Counted from the stretch's first letter, positions 1-5,409 are shown. The stretch: DNA of 5,794 bases from an uncultured Lachnospiraceae bacterium (GCA_947174615.1 CAMWJQ010000282.1:1-5794); one strand, 5' to 3'. Notes: generated by a model from the sequence alone, not told the origin. Numbers and translations are program-made.

Positions 1-25
1 AGGTTTTGTTCTCTGAATATTCTAT

Positions 26-138
26 ATAAGAATCTTTTTAAGAGTCTTATATTTTAGAATCTCTTTTTTAGAATCTTTGTTTTAAGATTTCTCTTTTAAG
101 ATTTCTGTATTTAAGATTTTTCTTTTAGAATTTTCAGG
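26..138. repeat. Degenerate 14-bp AT-rich tandem repeat array
   Basis: About eight imperfect copies of a unit close to TTAAGATTTCTCTT follow one another. The TTAAG/TTAGA cores begin near 26, 38, 54, 68, 82, 96, 111 and 125, so spacing is mostly 14 bp with steps of 12, 15 and 16. The copies from 68 to 125 are the best preserved. No open reading frame runs through the array and there are no unique spacers between copies. It lies downstream of the serine tRNA genes. Its function is unknown; it could be a slippage-derived satellite or a set of binding sites. Confidence 0.7.
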
Positions 139-200
139 GTTGCATTACTGTTTATTTGTCAAGGTTCTGTCTACTGCATTTACATGCTTTTATTATTTCA

Positions 201-224
201 GTATCATCTGGTTGTCCAAGATAC
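201..224 (-). other. Hairpin just downstream of tRNA-Ser(GGA)
   Basis: GTATC and TTGG on the transcribed strand pair with CCAG and GATAC across an ACAA loop. The stem is nine base pairs including one G-U pair, with a two-base bulge. It begins about five bases after the tRNA 3' end, so it would sit in the precursor trailer. No T-run follows on the minus strand, so an intrinsic terminator cannot be claimed. It could be a 3' stabilising structure or a processing signal for the tRNA transcript. Confidence 0.45.
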
Positions 225-228
225 CGAG

Positions 229-318
229 CGGAGAAGATGGGATTTGAACCCATGCGCCGCTATTAACGACCTACTCCCTTTCCAGGGGAGCCCCTTCGGC
301 CAGCTTGGGTACTTCTCC
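229..318 (-). tRNA. tRNA-Ser (anticodon GGA)
   Basis: This is a 90-nt class II tRNA. The acceptor stem GGAGAAG pairs with CTTCTCC and the discriminator is G. The D stem is CCC/GGG. The anticodon stem CTCCC/GGGAG encloses the loop CTGGAAA, giving anticodon GGA (plus-strand bases 281-283), which reads UCC and UCU. A long variable arm and the T arm ATGGG-TTCAAAT-CCCAT follow. CCA is not encoded: the bases after the discriminator are CTC. Maturation should therefore require RNase Z and the CCA-adding enzyme. It lies 18 nt downstream of tRNA-Ser(UGA), in the same probable transcript. Confidence 0.97.
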
Positions 319-336
319 AAATGGCAGAAATAAAAA

Positions 337-422
337 CGGAGAGGGTGGGATTCGAACCCACGCGCCCTTGCGGACAAACGGTTTTCAAGACCGCCTCGTT
401 ATGACCACTTCGATACCTCTCC
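337..422 (-). tRNA. tRNA-Ser (anticodon UGA)
   Basis: This is an 86-nt class II tRNA. The acceptor stem GGAGAGG pairs with CCTCTCC and the discriminator is G. The D stem is TCG/CGA. The anticodon stem GCGGT/ACCGT (one G-U pair) encloses CTTGAAA, giving anticodon TGA (plus-strand bases 385-387), which reads UCA and other UCN codons. The variable arm GTCC-GCAA-GGGC is a tidy tetraloop hairpin, and the T arm is GTGGG-TTCGAAT-CCCAC. CCA is not encoded; a T-rich stretch follows directly. It is the first gene behind the tandem promoters at 473-596, with a leader of roughly 44 nt. Confidence 0.97.
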
Positions 423-472
423 ATATCTTGTATTCGCTTTTCGCTATCACTCTTATCTGCAACGCAAGATTT

Positions 473-501
473 ATTGTATCAAATTGTCTTTATTTTGTCA
501 A
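473..501 (-). promoter_or_regulatory. Sigma-A promoter P2 of the serine tRNA genes
   Basis: On the minus strand a perfect -35 TTGACA (496-501) is followed after 17 bp by -10 TACAAT (473-478). A TG lies one base before the -10, making it an extended -10. The predicted start is near 466, about 44 nt before the tRNA. From 506 to 526, the position of an UP element, the transcribed strand is almost pure A/T with A-runs. In the leader, ATCTTG and CAAGAT near its two ends could pair. Confidence 0.9.
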
Positions 502-567
502 CAACTTTTTTATTTATTTTTTCATCTTGTCTATTGTTCTGAGCTGCTTACCTCAGCGACGTGTTTT

Positions 568-596
568 ATCTTATCACGCATATAAGCAGTTGTCAA
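568..596 (-). promoter_or_regulatory. Sigma-A promoter P1, tandem upstream promoter
   Basis: On the minus strand -35 TTGACA (591-596) is separated by 17 bp from -10 TAAGAT (568-573), with TG one base upstream of the -10. It lies 95 bp upstream of P2 in the same direction, and no gene lies between, so it most likely also drives the serine tRNAs. The segment 601-634, at the UP-element position and beyond, holds three exact copies of TTTTTTACAA. A short CTGAG/CTCAG inverted repeat lies in the P1-P2 interval without a T-run. Confidence 0.83.
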
Positions 597-600
597 CACC

Positions 601-634
601 TTTTTTACAATTTTTTACAAAAGTTTTTTTACAA
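601..634. repeat. Three exact TTTTTTACAA repeats, probable UP element
   Basis: The decamer TTTTTTACAA occurs exactly at 601-610, 611-620 and 625-634. It reads as A-tracts on the strand transcribed from P1, directly upstream of the P1 -35 box. The first two copies are one helical turn apart, as expected for bent DNA or for contacts with the RNA polymerase alpha subunit. The role is inferred from position and composition. Confidence 0.6.
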
Positions 635-660
635 AAGAGTTTAATCTAATTTACTTTTCA

Positions 661-722
661 CTCCCACGTCAAAGTAGTGGGAATCATGCGCCAAATTGAT
701 GCACTTTATCAATTTGTGTGCA
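661..722. mobile_element. Hairpin pair resembling an IS200/IS605-type end (remnant)
   Basis: Two adjacent stem-loops are visible. TCCCAC (662-667) pairs with GTGGGA (677-682) around a 9-nt loop. CAAATTGAT (692-700) pairs exactly with ATCAATTTG (708-716), and the stem extends through TGCGC/GTGCA with one bulge to 687-722. A short CCCAC/GTGGG hairpin next to an imperfect second hairpin resembles the subterminal structures of IS200/IS605 elements, and in TnpB-bearing members resembles the right-end guide RNA scaffold. No transposase or TnpB reading frame is present, so this would be a remnant or a non-autonomous end. No T-run follows either hairpin, so a terminator is less likely. Family assignment is tentative. 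Confidence 0.4.
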
Positions 723-751
723 AAACTCATACGCTGATAAAAACTGGCGTT

Positions 752-760
752 GGTGTGAAT
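752..760. repeat. Left 9-bp target-site duplication
   Basis: GGTGTGAAT directly abuts the left inverted repeat of the element at 761-872. It recurs exactly at 873-881, directly abutting the right inverted repeat. Exact direct repeats placed just outside both inverted ends are the usual footprint of a cut-and-paste transposition. Confidence 0.88.
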
Positions 761-872
761 CAATGTCATTTACTGAAGGAATTTGACTAACCAATTGTAC
801 TGGAAAATGCCCAATAAATCAATGTATTTGTTCACAAATCCCGGTTATTAAGGGCTTAAGTTAATGACATTG
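761..872. mobile_element. 112-bp MITE-like non-autonomous element
   Basis: The ends are inverted repeats of 18 bp matching at 16 positions. The left end, 761-778, starts CAATGTCATTTACTGAAG; the right end, 855-872, read on the minus strand starts CAATGTCATTAACTTAAG. The outer ten bases are identical. An exact 9-bp duplication, GGTGTGAAT, flanks the element with no intervening base. The interior is AT-rich and non-coding, with a small ATTTGT/ACAAAT palindrome at 826-839. The size, inverted ends and duplication fit a miniature inverted-repeat element mobilised by a DDE transposase acting in trans. A 9-bp duplication is typical of, but not unique to, IS4-type elements. It inserted just beyond the ispD stop codon. 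Confidence 0.85.
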
Positions 873-881
873 GGTGTGAAT
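873..881. repeat. Right 9-bp target-site duplication
   Basis: This is the second exact copy of GGTGTGAAT, immediately outside the right inverted repeat of the 112-bp element. Only five bases separate it from the ispD stop codon at 887-889, so the insertion narrowly missed the coding sequence. Confidence 0.88.
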
Positions 882-886
882 TGTAA

Positions 887-1588
887 CTAATCTAACAGGA
901 TTTCCGCAATTTTTAAGTCCTCTGGCGTCGTTATTTTGATATTTGTATAAGAACCTTGAATTAGTTTAACCGGTATTTTCATAAAATATTCCACTACCAT
1001 AGCATCATCTGTCACCGAAATTCCGGCTGCTAATATTTTTTCTTCTTCCTCCAATAATTTTTCATAAGCTTCCGAGATGAGTTCCCTGTCAAAAACCTGA
1101 GGTGTTTGTACCTGCCAGACAAGCGCGCGCGCTGGCGTATCTGATACATACCCCATTTCATCTGAAATTTTTATGGTATCCTTGACGGGCATCCCGACCA
1201 CACAAGCCCGAGAACGCTGTACTTCGCCGAGTGCCCTGTCAATGATTTCATCATTCACAAACGGTCTCGCACCGTCATGAATAAAAATATAGTCGCATTT
1301 CCAGCAAACTGCGCGAATACCGTTTGCCACAGAATGACAACGTTCTCTACCGCCTTCCACAATGGCTTTTATCTTGCGAAAGCCGTATTTCTCAAGGATC
1401 TCTTTTCTGCAAAATGTCTGCTCGTCCTTTCCCACAACAAGAACAATGTCATCAATCCTGCTGTCCTCAAACGCTTTTAGCGCATAATATATTACTGGTT
1501 TGTCCCGGAGAAGCAGATACTGTTTGTGCACACTGCTCTCCATCCTTTTTCCCTGACCTGCTGCCAGCACGATCGCTGTTGTCCTCAT
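887..1588 (-). CDS. ispD: 2-C-methyl-D-erythritol 4-phosphate cytidylyltransferase IspD
   Basis: IspD is the cytosolic enzyme that joins CTP and 2-C-methyl-D-erythritol 4-phosphate to give CDP-methylerythritol, the third step of the MEP isoprenoid pathway. The 233-residue product has the normal family length and all its landmarks: nucleotide-binding LAAGQGKRM (8-16) with Arg15 and Lys22, GGRERCHSV (79-87), HDGARPF (104-110), PVKDTIK (134-140), QTPQVF (161-166), TDDAMVVE (193-200) and NIKITTPEDL (216-225). Asp105, Arg108, Thr138, Arg154 and Lys218 match substrate-binding positions of the E. coli enzyme. The ATG follows GAGG by four bases, with AAAGG further upstream. It begins 15 nt after tsaD ends and is the last gene of the cluster. 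The MITE sits five bases past its stop, and no clear intrinsic terminator follows. Confidence 0.97.
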   Translation of the reverse strand: MRTTAIVLAAGQGKRMESSVHKQYLLLRDKPVIYYALKAFEDSRIDDIVLVVGKDEQTFCRKEILEKYGFRKIKAIVEGGRERCHSVANGIRAVCWKCDYIFIHDGARPFVNDEIIDRALGEVQRSRACVVGMPVKDTIKISDEMGYVSDTPARALVWQVQTPQVFDRELISEAYEKLLEEEEKILAAGISVTDDAMVVEYFMKIPVKLIQGSYTNIKITTPEDLKIAEILLD

Positions 1589-1603
1589 AACGCCTCATCC
1601 TTT

Positions 1604-2650
1604 TCAAACTATTCGCCGCTCACCCAATCTGAGATTCGGCACTGCGTTTAAATCATAGCCGCTTCTTCTTCCTTTCAAATATTCATAATAGCCTGCCGCA
1701 CCAATCATAGCTGCATTGTCTGTACACAAAATGGGCGATGGATGGTAAAATTCAATTTTCCGCTTCGCACATTCACTCTCAAATGCAGTGCGAAGTGCAG
1801 AATTGGACGCTACGCCTCCTGCAATTGCAAATTGATCATAGCCATATTCTTTCACTGCATTTAATGAATGCTCTACAAGCACGTCAACCACTGCTTTCTG
1901 AAAAGAAGCGGCTACATCTGCTGTATGAATCTCAATTCCTTTCATTTCACATGTATTCAAATAATTCAGTACAGCTGATTTCAAACCGCTAAAACTAAAA
2001 TCATAGTTCGATCCGTCTACTTTTGCCCTCGGAAATTTGACCGCATCCGGATTCCCCTCTCTGGAAATTTTGTCAATCTTTGGTCCTCCGGGGTATCCAA
2101 GACCTATGGCACGCGCCACTTTATCGAAAGCCTCGCCTGCTGCATCATCTCTTGTGCAGCCAAGGATCTCATACTCCCCGTAATCCTTCACAACTACAAG
2201 ATGCGTATGTCCTCCAGATACAACCAGACAGACAAACGGCGGCTCCAGTACCTTATTCTCTATAAAATTGGCGCTGATATGCCCCTCAATGTGATGTACA
2301 CCAATCAAAGGCTTTTCAGTCGCGAAGCTGAGTGCCTTGGCTGCTGACACACCGACCAACAGCGCACCAACCAGCCCCGGACCATAAGTCACTGCAATCG
2401 CTGTAATCTCCTCCAACGCTACATTCGCCTCGTGCAGCGCTTCCTCTATGACTTGATTGATTTTTTCTATGTGCTTCCTAGATGCAATTTCTGGTACTAC
2501 ACCGCCATACAGCGTATGCAGCTCAATCTGGGAGGAGATTATATTAGACAAAACCTCCCTCCCGTTTTTCACAACCGCAGCCGCTGTCTCATCACAGGAA
2601 CTCTCAATCGCCAGTATGAGTATGTCTTCTTTTTTTATCATTTCCATCAT
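1604..2650 (-). CDS. tsaD: tRNA N6-adenosine threonylcarbamoyltransferase TsaD
   Basis: TsaD is the catalytic subunit that moves the threonylcarbamoyl group from threonylcarbamoyl-AMP to N6 of A37 in ANN-decoding tRNAs, working in the cytosol with TsaB and TsaE. The 348-residue ASKHA-fold protein shows LAIESSCDETAAAVV (12-26), VVPEIASRKH (51-60), the metal-binding HHIEGH (119-124; His120 and His124), VSGGHTH (144-150), GYPGGP (185-190), FSFSGLKSA (218-226), AGGVASNS (277-284) and CTDNAAMIG (309-317), where Asp311 completes the iron/zinc site. The chosen ATG lies 9 nt after GGAAAGG; two other Met codons follow within four residues. The N-terminus is a few residues longer than is common for the family. 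It sits 33 nt after the membrane-protein gene and 15 nt before ispD. Confidence 0.98.
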   Translation of the reverse strand: MMEMIKKEDILILAIESSCDETAAAVVKNGREVLSNIISSQIELHTLYGGVVPEIASRKHIEKINQVIEEALHEANVALEEITAIAVTYGPGLVGALLVGVSAAKALSFATEKPLIGVHHIEGHISANFIENKVLEPPFVCLVVSGGHTHLVVVKDYGEYEILGCTRDDAAGEAFDKVARAIGLGYPGGPKIDKISREGNPDAVKFPRAKVDGSNYDFSFSGLKSAVLNYLNTCEMKGIEIHTADVAASFQKAVVDVLVEHSLNAVKEYGYDQFAIAGGVASNSALRTAFESECAKRKIEFYHPSPILCTDNAAMIGAAGYYEYLKGRRSGYDLNAVPNLRLGERRIV

Positions 2651-2683
2651 TCGGTCATACCTTTCCAGTATTGTCGGACATAT

Positions 2684-3244
2684 TTATTCTGGGTTGTCCA
2701 GTTCAAATCCCAAAATCTTCCAGTGCCCGGTCTCTGTCTCTCTCCTTAGGATAAATACCTGCCTTGAGGTCTTGTACTCAGCGCCGCTCTTCACAGTGTA
2801 CGTACAATATATTTTTGCGCATTTGCGCCCTTCATGGGTATACTCTTCTACATCTGTACTTTTTGACGTCGTATAGTTCTCGATTGTATAACTATTTTTA
2901 GCGAACTCCTGAATCTCATTTTTTAAACTCATGAGATATTGATCTCTTGGGTTATTCGAGGCAAGCTCCTCATCATACAATGCTAAAAGCTTATCTGCCA
3001 TCTGCTCAAGCTGCTCCTCTGTGTATGTTTCATTGTACAGGCATTTTGTAATGTCACTATAATACTTCATGACTTCCCTAGGCGTCGGCGGATAGTCATT
3101 TTCAAGATTTCGCAGCAGCACATCCTGCACTGCTGTAACAACCGTCTGCTCCTCATCCTTTCCTACGTTGGTCAGATAAAAATAATACCCTCCCACCAAT
3201 GCCACTAAAATGACAATGATGACTGCCGTTTTCACTTTCCCCAT
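2684..3244 (-). CDS. Small membrane-anchored protein of unknown function
   Basis: I do not recognise a characterised family, although the sequence recalls a Lachnospiraceae domain of unknown function that I believe is labelled DUF6715 (unverified). From the upstream ATG at 3250 the product would be 188 residues. Lysines at the N-terminus precede one hydrophobic helix (about residues 8-26), then a polar domain of about 160 residues predicted to lie outside the membrane. There is no lipobox cysteine. A motif around DYPPTPREVMKYY (52-64), an acidic helical stretch and a C-terminal strand ending near GHWKILGFE (175-183) suggest an NTF2-like fold, which is inference only. I chose the second ATG (3244) because the SD sequence AAAGGGGG lies 8 nt before it but only 2 nt before the first. 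It sits 24 nt after the RNase Z gene and 33 nt before tsaD, so it is probably co-transcribed. Confidence 0.88.
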   Translation of the reverse strand: MGKVKTAVIIVILVALVGGYYFYLTNVGKDEEQTVVTAVQDVLLRNLENDYPPTPREVMKYYSDITKCLYNETYTEEQLEQMADKLLALYDEELASNNPRDQYLMSLKNEIQEFAKNSYTIENYTTSKSTDVEEYTHEGRKCAKIYCTYTVKSGAEYKTSRQVFILRRETETGHWKILGFELDNPE

Positions 3245-3252
3245 TTTCATTT

Positions 3253-3259
3253 CCCCCTT
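3253..3259 (-). promoter_or_regulatory. SD that selects the second ATG of the membrane-protein gene
   Basis: The transcribed strand reads AAGGGGG here, pairing with the anti-SD as AAGGAGG would, through one G-U pair. Only two bases separate it from the ATG at 3250, too close for a normal start. Eight bases separate it from the in-frame ATG at 3244, the usual distance. Confidence 0.6.
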
Positions 3260-3268
3260 TGTTATTTT

Positions 3269-4195
3269 TTATCCTTCCTCGTCCTCAAATAGAAGTTCTT
3301 CACTCCATCCGTCCTTTGCGATGTAAGTCCGCGGAAAGACTGCCTGCACTTCTCTCCTGTATTCTTCTGGTTTTGTGAGGGAGGGCGAGTAGTGTGTCAG
3401 CCATAGTTTTCCTGCATTCGCCTCTTTTGCCATCGCCGCTGCCTCATAGAAGGTCATATGTTTGTATTCCTTCGCTTTTTCCTTTTTGTCAGGCTCTCCA
3501 TACATTCCTTCACATATAAATAAATCGGCATTTTTTGCACTTTTGATAATACCCTCGGTTGGTCTGGAGTCTGTACAATAGGTCACTTTCAGTCCTTTTC
3601 TGGGCGCTCCCATCACCATTTGAGGTGTGTATGTACCTGTCTCCAGCTCAATCGTCTCTCCTTTTTGAAGTCGGTTCCAGTACTTTCTGTCAAGTCCCAG
3701 CGCCATCGCTTTGTCTAACTGAAATTTTCCCTTTCTGTCTATAATGATACTGTAGCCATAGCAGAGGACATTATGGTTTACCCGGAACGCCTCAATGCGA
3801 AATCCATCAAACGCAAAGCACTGTTCTGATTCTGTAATCTCCACATATTCAATCTCAAACGGAAGCTCTGGCGCAACCACGCGCAATGCATTGACTACTC
3901 TTGAAAGACCTTTGGGTCCAATCATGACAAGCGGCGTAGTCTTTTCTGCATTTCCCATTGTCAAAAGCATCCCTGGCAGTCCTGATATATGATCGGCATG
4001 ATAGTGGGTAAAGCACATTATGTCAATCGGCTTGGGACTCCACCCCTTTTCTTTCATGGCAATCTGTGTCCCTTCCCCGCAATCAATGAGTATGCTTATA
4101 CCATTATACCGCGCCATGAGAGAAGTAAGCCAGCGATAGGGCAGGGGCATCATACCTCCTGTTCCTAATAAACATATATCTAATATAAGAATCAC
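3269..4195 (-). CDS. rnz: RNase Z-type metallo-beta-lactamase, probable tRNA 3' endonuclease
   Basis: RNase Z cuts precursor tRNAs lacking CCA just after the discriminator base, in the cytosol. Length (308 residues) and layout match. Numbered from the GTG, the metal site is complete: HYHADH (64-69), His141, Asp209 in TYCTDSR and His268 in LTHYS. The second-shell histidine is His246 in KHMTFYEAA. Two family hallmarks are altered: HEAT-type residues read CEGM (228-231), and the proline-glycine tip of the tRNA-gripping arm reads LDRKYW (168-173). The coordinates use GTG at 4195, the only canonical start. However, that GTG overlaps the SD GAGGTGAT, and an in-frame ATA at 4184-4186 lies 8 nt after GAGG, matching where the family begins. 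The true start may be AUA, giving 305 residues. Both serine tRNAs in the window lack CCA. Another MBL hydrolase activity cannot be excluded. Confidence 0.9.
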   Translation of the reverse strand: MILILDICLLGTGGMMPLPYRWLTSLMARYNGISILIDCGEGTQIAMKEKGWSPKPIDIMCFTHYHADHISGLPGMLLTMGNAEKTTPLVMIGPKGLSRVVNALRVVAPELPFEIEYVEITESEQCFAFDGFRIEAFRVNHNVLCYGYSIIIDRKGKFQLDKAMALGLDRKYWNRLQKGETIELETGTYTPQMVMGAPRKGLKVTYCTDSRPTEGIIKSAKNADLFICEGMYGEPDKKEKAKEYKHMTFYEAAAMAKEANAGKLWLTHYSPSLTKPEEYRREVQAVFPRTYIAKDGWSEELLFEDEEG

Positions 4196-4199
4196 CTCT
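4191..4199 (-). promoter_or_regulatory. SD of the RNase Z gene, overlapping its apparent GTG start
   Basis: The transcribed strand reads AGAGGTGAT, an almost perfect complement of the 16S rRNA tail. The only canonical in-frame start, GTG at 4193-4195, lies inside it and so could hardly be used with this SD. Eight bases after GAGG comes ATA (4184-4186), followed by codons for LDICLLG. Confidence 0.75.
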
Positions 4200-4221
4200 T
4201 TCTCTTTATCCTTTTACTTTT

Positions 4222-5409
4222 TCAATCTTTCCATAAAATCACTGCATCATCTTTTGGTTTTTCATAAAAGTTAGGTCGAACTCCTTTTGAGACAAAACCG
4301 AGTTTTTCATACAGCCTTCGCGCCGGCATATTCTGGCTGCGCACCTCAAGGGTAAATGCCGTAATACCATACCGCTCCCTGCCAAGCTTTAGGAGCGCTT
4401 CCATTAAAGCTGTCGCTATTTTTTTACCTCTGTATTGTTCACGTACCGCCACATTGGTAATGCCGCCTTCCCCGGCAATGTTTGTGAGCATACATCCCCC
4501 TAAAATACGCTCTTTTATATCTGCTGTCTCTGCCTGCGCCACGAGATACACTCGATTGGGATTGGTAAGTGTCTCCTCAAAATCCCCATACTTCCAAGGC
4601 ATAGAAAAACAGGAAGCCTCCAATGCTGTCACTTCCTCTAAATCCGATCGCCGCATTTCCCGTATATGGTATTTGTCCGCTGTATGTTCTGCCCGCTCCC
4701 GCTCTGCCTGTGAGAGCCTGAGGTACTCGGGTGCATGTTCTGCAGCAGTTTCACTGATTCCTTTCTTATACAGTTCAGCGCCAAGCGCTGCCACACAAGA
4801 AGCACGCTGACGATTACAGCACGACGGTGCAAAACTGTATTTGCCTGTGGTAAGTGCTGTAATCTGATCCCGATACACTGCCACACCATCCCCTAAAAAC
4901 AGCACTTCCCTGTCGTTTTCACGGCACAGTTCATTTATTTTTCCAACGATCTCAGCGAGCGAAACAGCACACTGCTTTTCGATGGTACAAAGCTCATACC
5001 CCGCTCCAGACTCCGTCCGCTTTTGAAATTCATACAAACCTGTATAAACCTGATTTCTGCGTGCATCCATGAGCGGACAGATCAATGTGCCGCATCCATA
5101 TGCATTATAGGCTAGCGCATCCACTGTCGGCACTGGAATGATTGGAATATTCAGCGCGAGTCCCAGCCCTTTTGCTGTCGCAGAGCCGATACGCAGACCA
5201 GTAAACGATCCTGGTCCTGCTGCAATGGCAATGGCATCCAATGTATGCAGATCCAGTTCTGTCATACGTTTGATCTCGTCAAACATGGGAAGAAGTGTCT
5301 GAGAATGTGTCTTTTTATAATTGACAGTATATTCTGCGATTGTGACGTCCTCCTCCACAACTGCCACTGACGCCACGAGTCCAGAACTGTCTAATCCAAG
5401 AATTTTCAT
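4222..5409 (-). CDS. tsaB-rimI: TsaB-RimI fusion: t6A complex subunit and S18 N-acetyltransferase
   Basis: One uninterrupted frame of 395 residues joins two proteins usually encoded separately. Residues 1 to about 235 are TsaB, the scaffold that pairs with TsaD in t6A synthesis: ILGLDSSG (3-10), HSQTLLP (35-41), the diagnostic AAGPGSFTGLRIG (63-75), DARRNQVY (115-122) and the closing APEYLRLSQAERE (226-238). Residues 247-395 are a GNAT domain of RimI type, which acetylates the N-terminal alanine of ribosomal protein S18: the acetyl-CoA loop REQYRGKKIATAL (323-335), LEVRSQN (354-360), ARRLYEKLGF (363-372) and RPNFYEKPKDDAVIL (378-392). Glu355 and Tyr367 match the catalytic Glu103 and Tyr115 of enteric RimI. 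The ATG lies 8 nt after AGAGGA. It starts 41 nt after tsaE. Both domains look intact. Confidence 0.96.
   Translation of the reverse strand: MKILGLDSSGLVASVAVVEEDVTIAEYTVNYKKTHSQTLLPMFDEIKRMTELDLHTLDAIAIAAGPGSFTGLRIGSATAKGLGLALNIPIIPVPTVDALAYNAYGCGTLICPLMDARRNQVYTGLYEFQKRTESGAGYELCTIEKQCAVSLAEIVGKINELCRENDREVLFLGDGVAVYRDQITALTTGKYSFAPSCCNRQRASCVAALGAELYKKGISETAAEHAPEYLRLSQAERERAEHTADKYHIREMRRSDLEEVTALEASCFSMPWKYGDFEETLTNPNRVYLVAQAETADIKERILGGCMLTNIAGEGGITNVAVREQYRGKKIATALMEALLKLGRERYGITAFTLEVRSQNMPARRLYEKLGFVSKGVRPNFYEKPKDDAVILWKD

Noticed and set aside
26..138. CRISPR array
   Set aside because: The units are 14 bp, degenerate and contiguous, with no unique spacers of constant length and no cas genes nearby.
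134..162. Promoter on the minus strand from the TTGACA at 157-162
   Set aside because: At 16-18 bp spacing the -10 positions read CCCTGA or near variants, with no resemblance to TATAAT.
229..422. A direct substrate link between the serine tRNAs and the t6A enzymes encoded here
   Set aside because: t6A37 occurs on tRNAs reading ANN codons. These anticodons read UCN, so they are not expected substrates of TsaD.
305..649. Plus-strand open frame of 114 codons across the tRNA and promoter region
   Set aside because: It runs antisense to tRNA-Ser(UGA) and through both tRNA promoters, has no SD, and its translation has no recognisable family character.
661..722. Rho-independent terminator for the ispD operon
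   Set aside because: The stems are present but neither is followed by a T-tract on the transcribed strand, and the second hairpin is not GC-rich.
2457..2876. Plus-strand open frame of 139 codons
   Set aside because: It lies antisense to tsaD and the membrane-protein gene. The minus-strand frames carry clear family motifs or the gene-like spacing and SD.
4454..4889. Open frames overlapping tsaB-rimI, on the plus strand (4454-4810) and in another minus frame (4638-4889)
   Set aside because: The TsaB-RimI frame is continuous with motifs on both sides, so these are out-of-frame shadows and not a sign of a frameshift.
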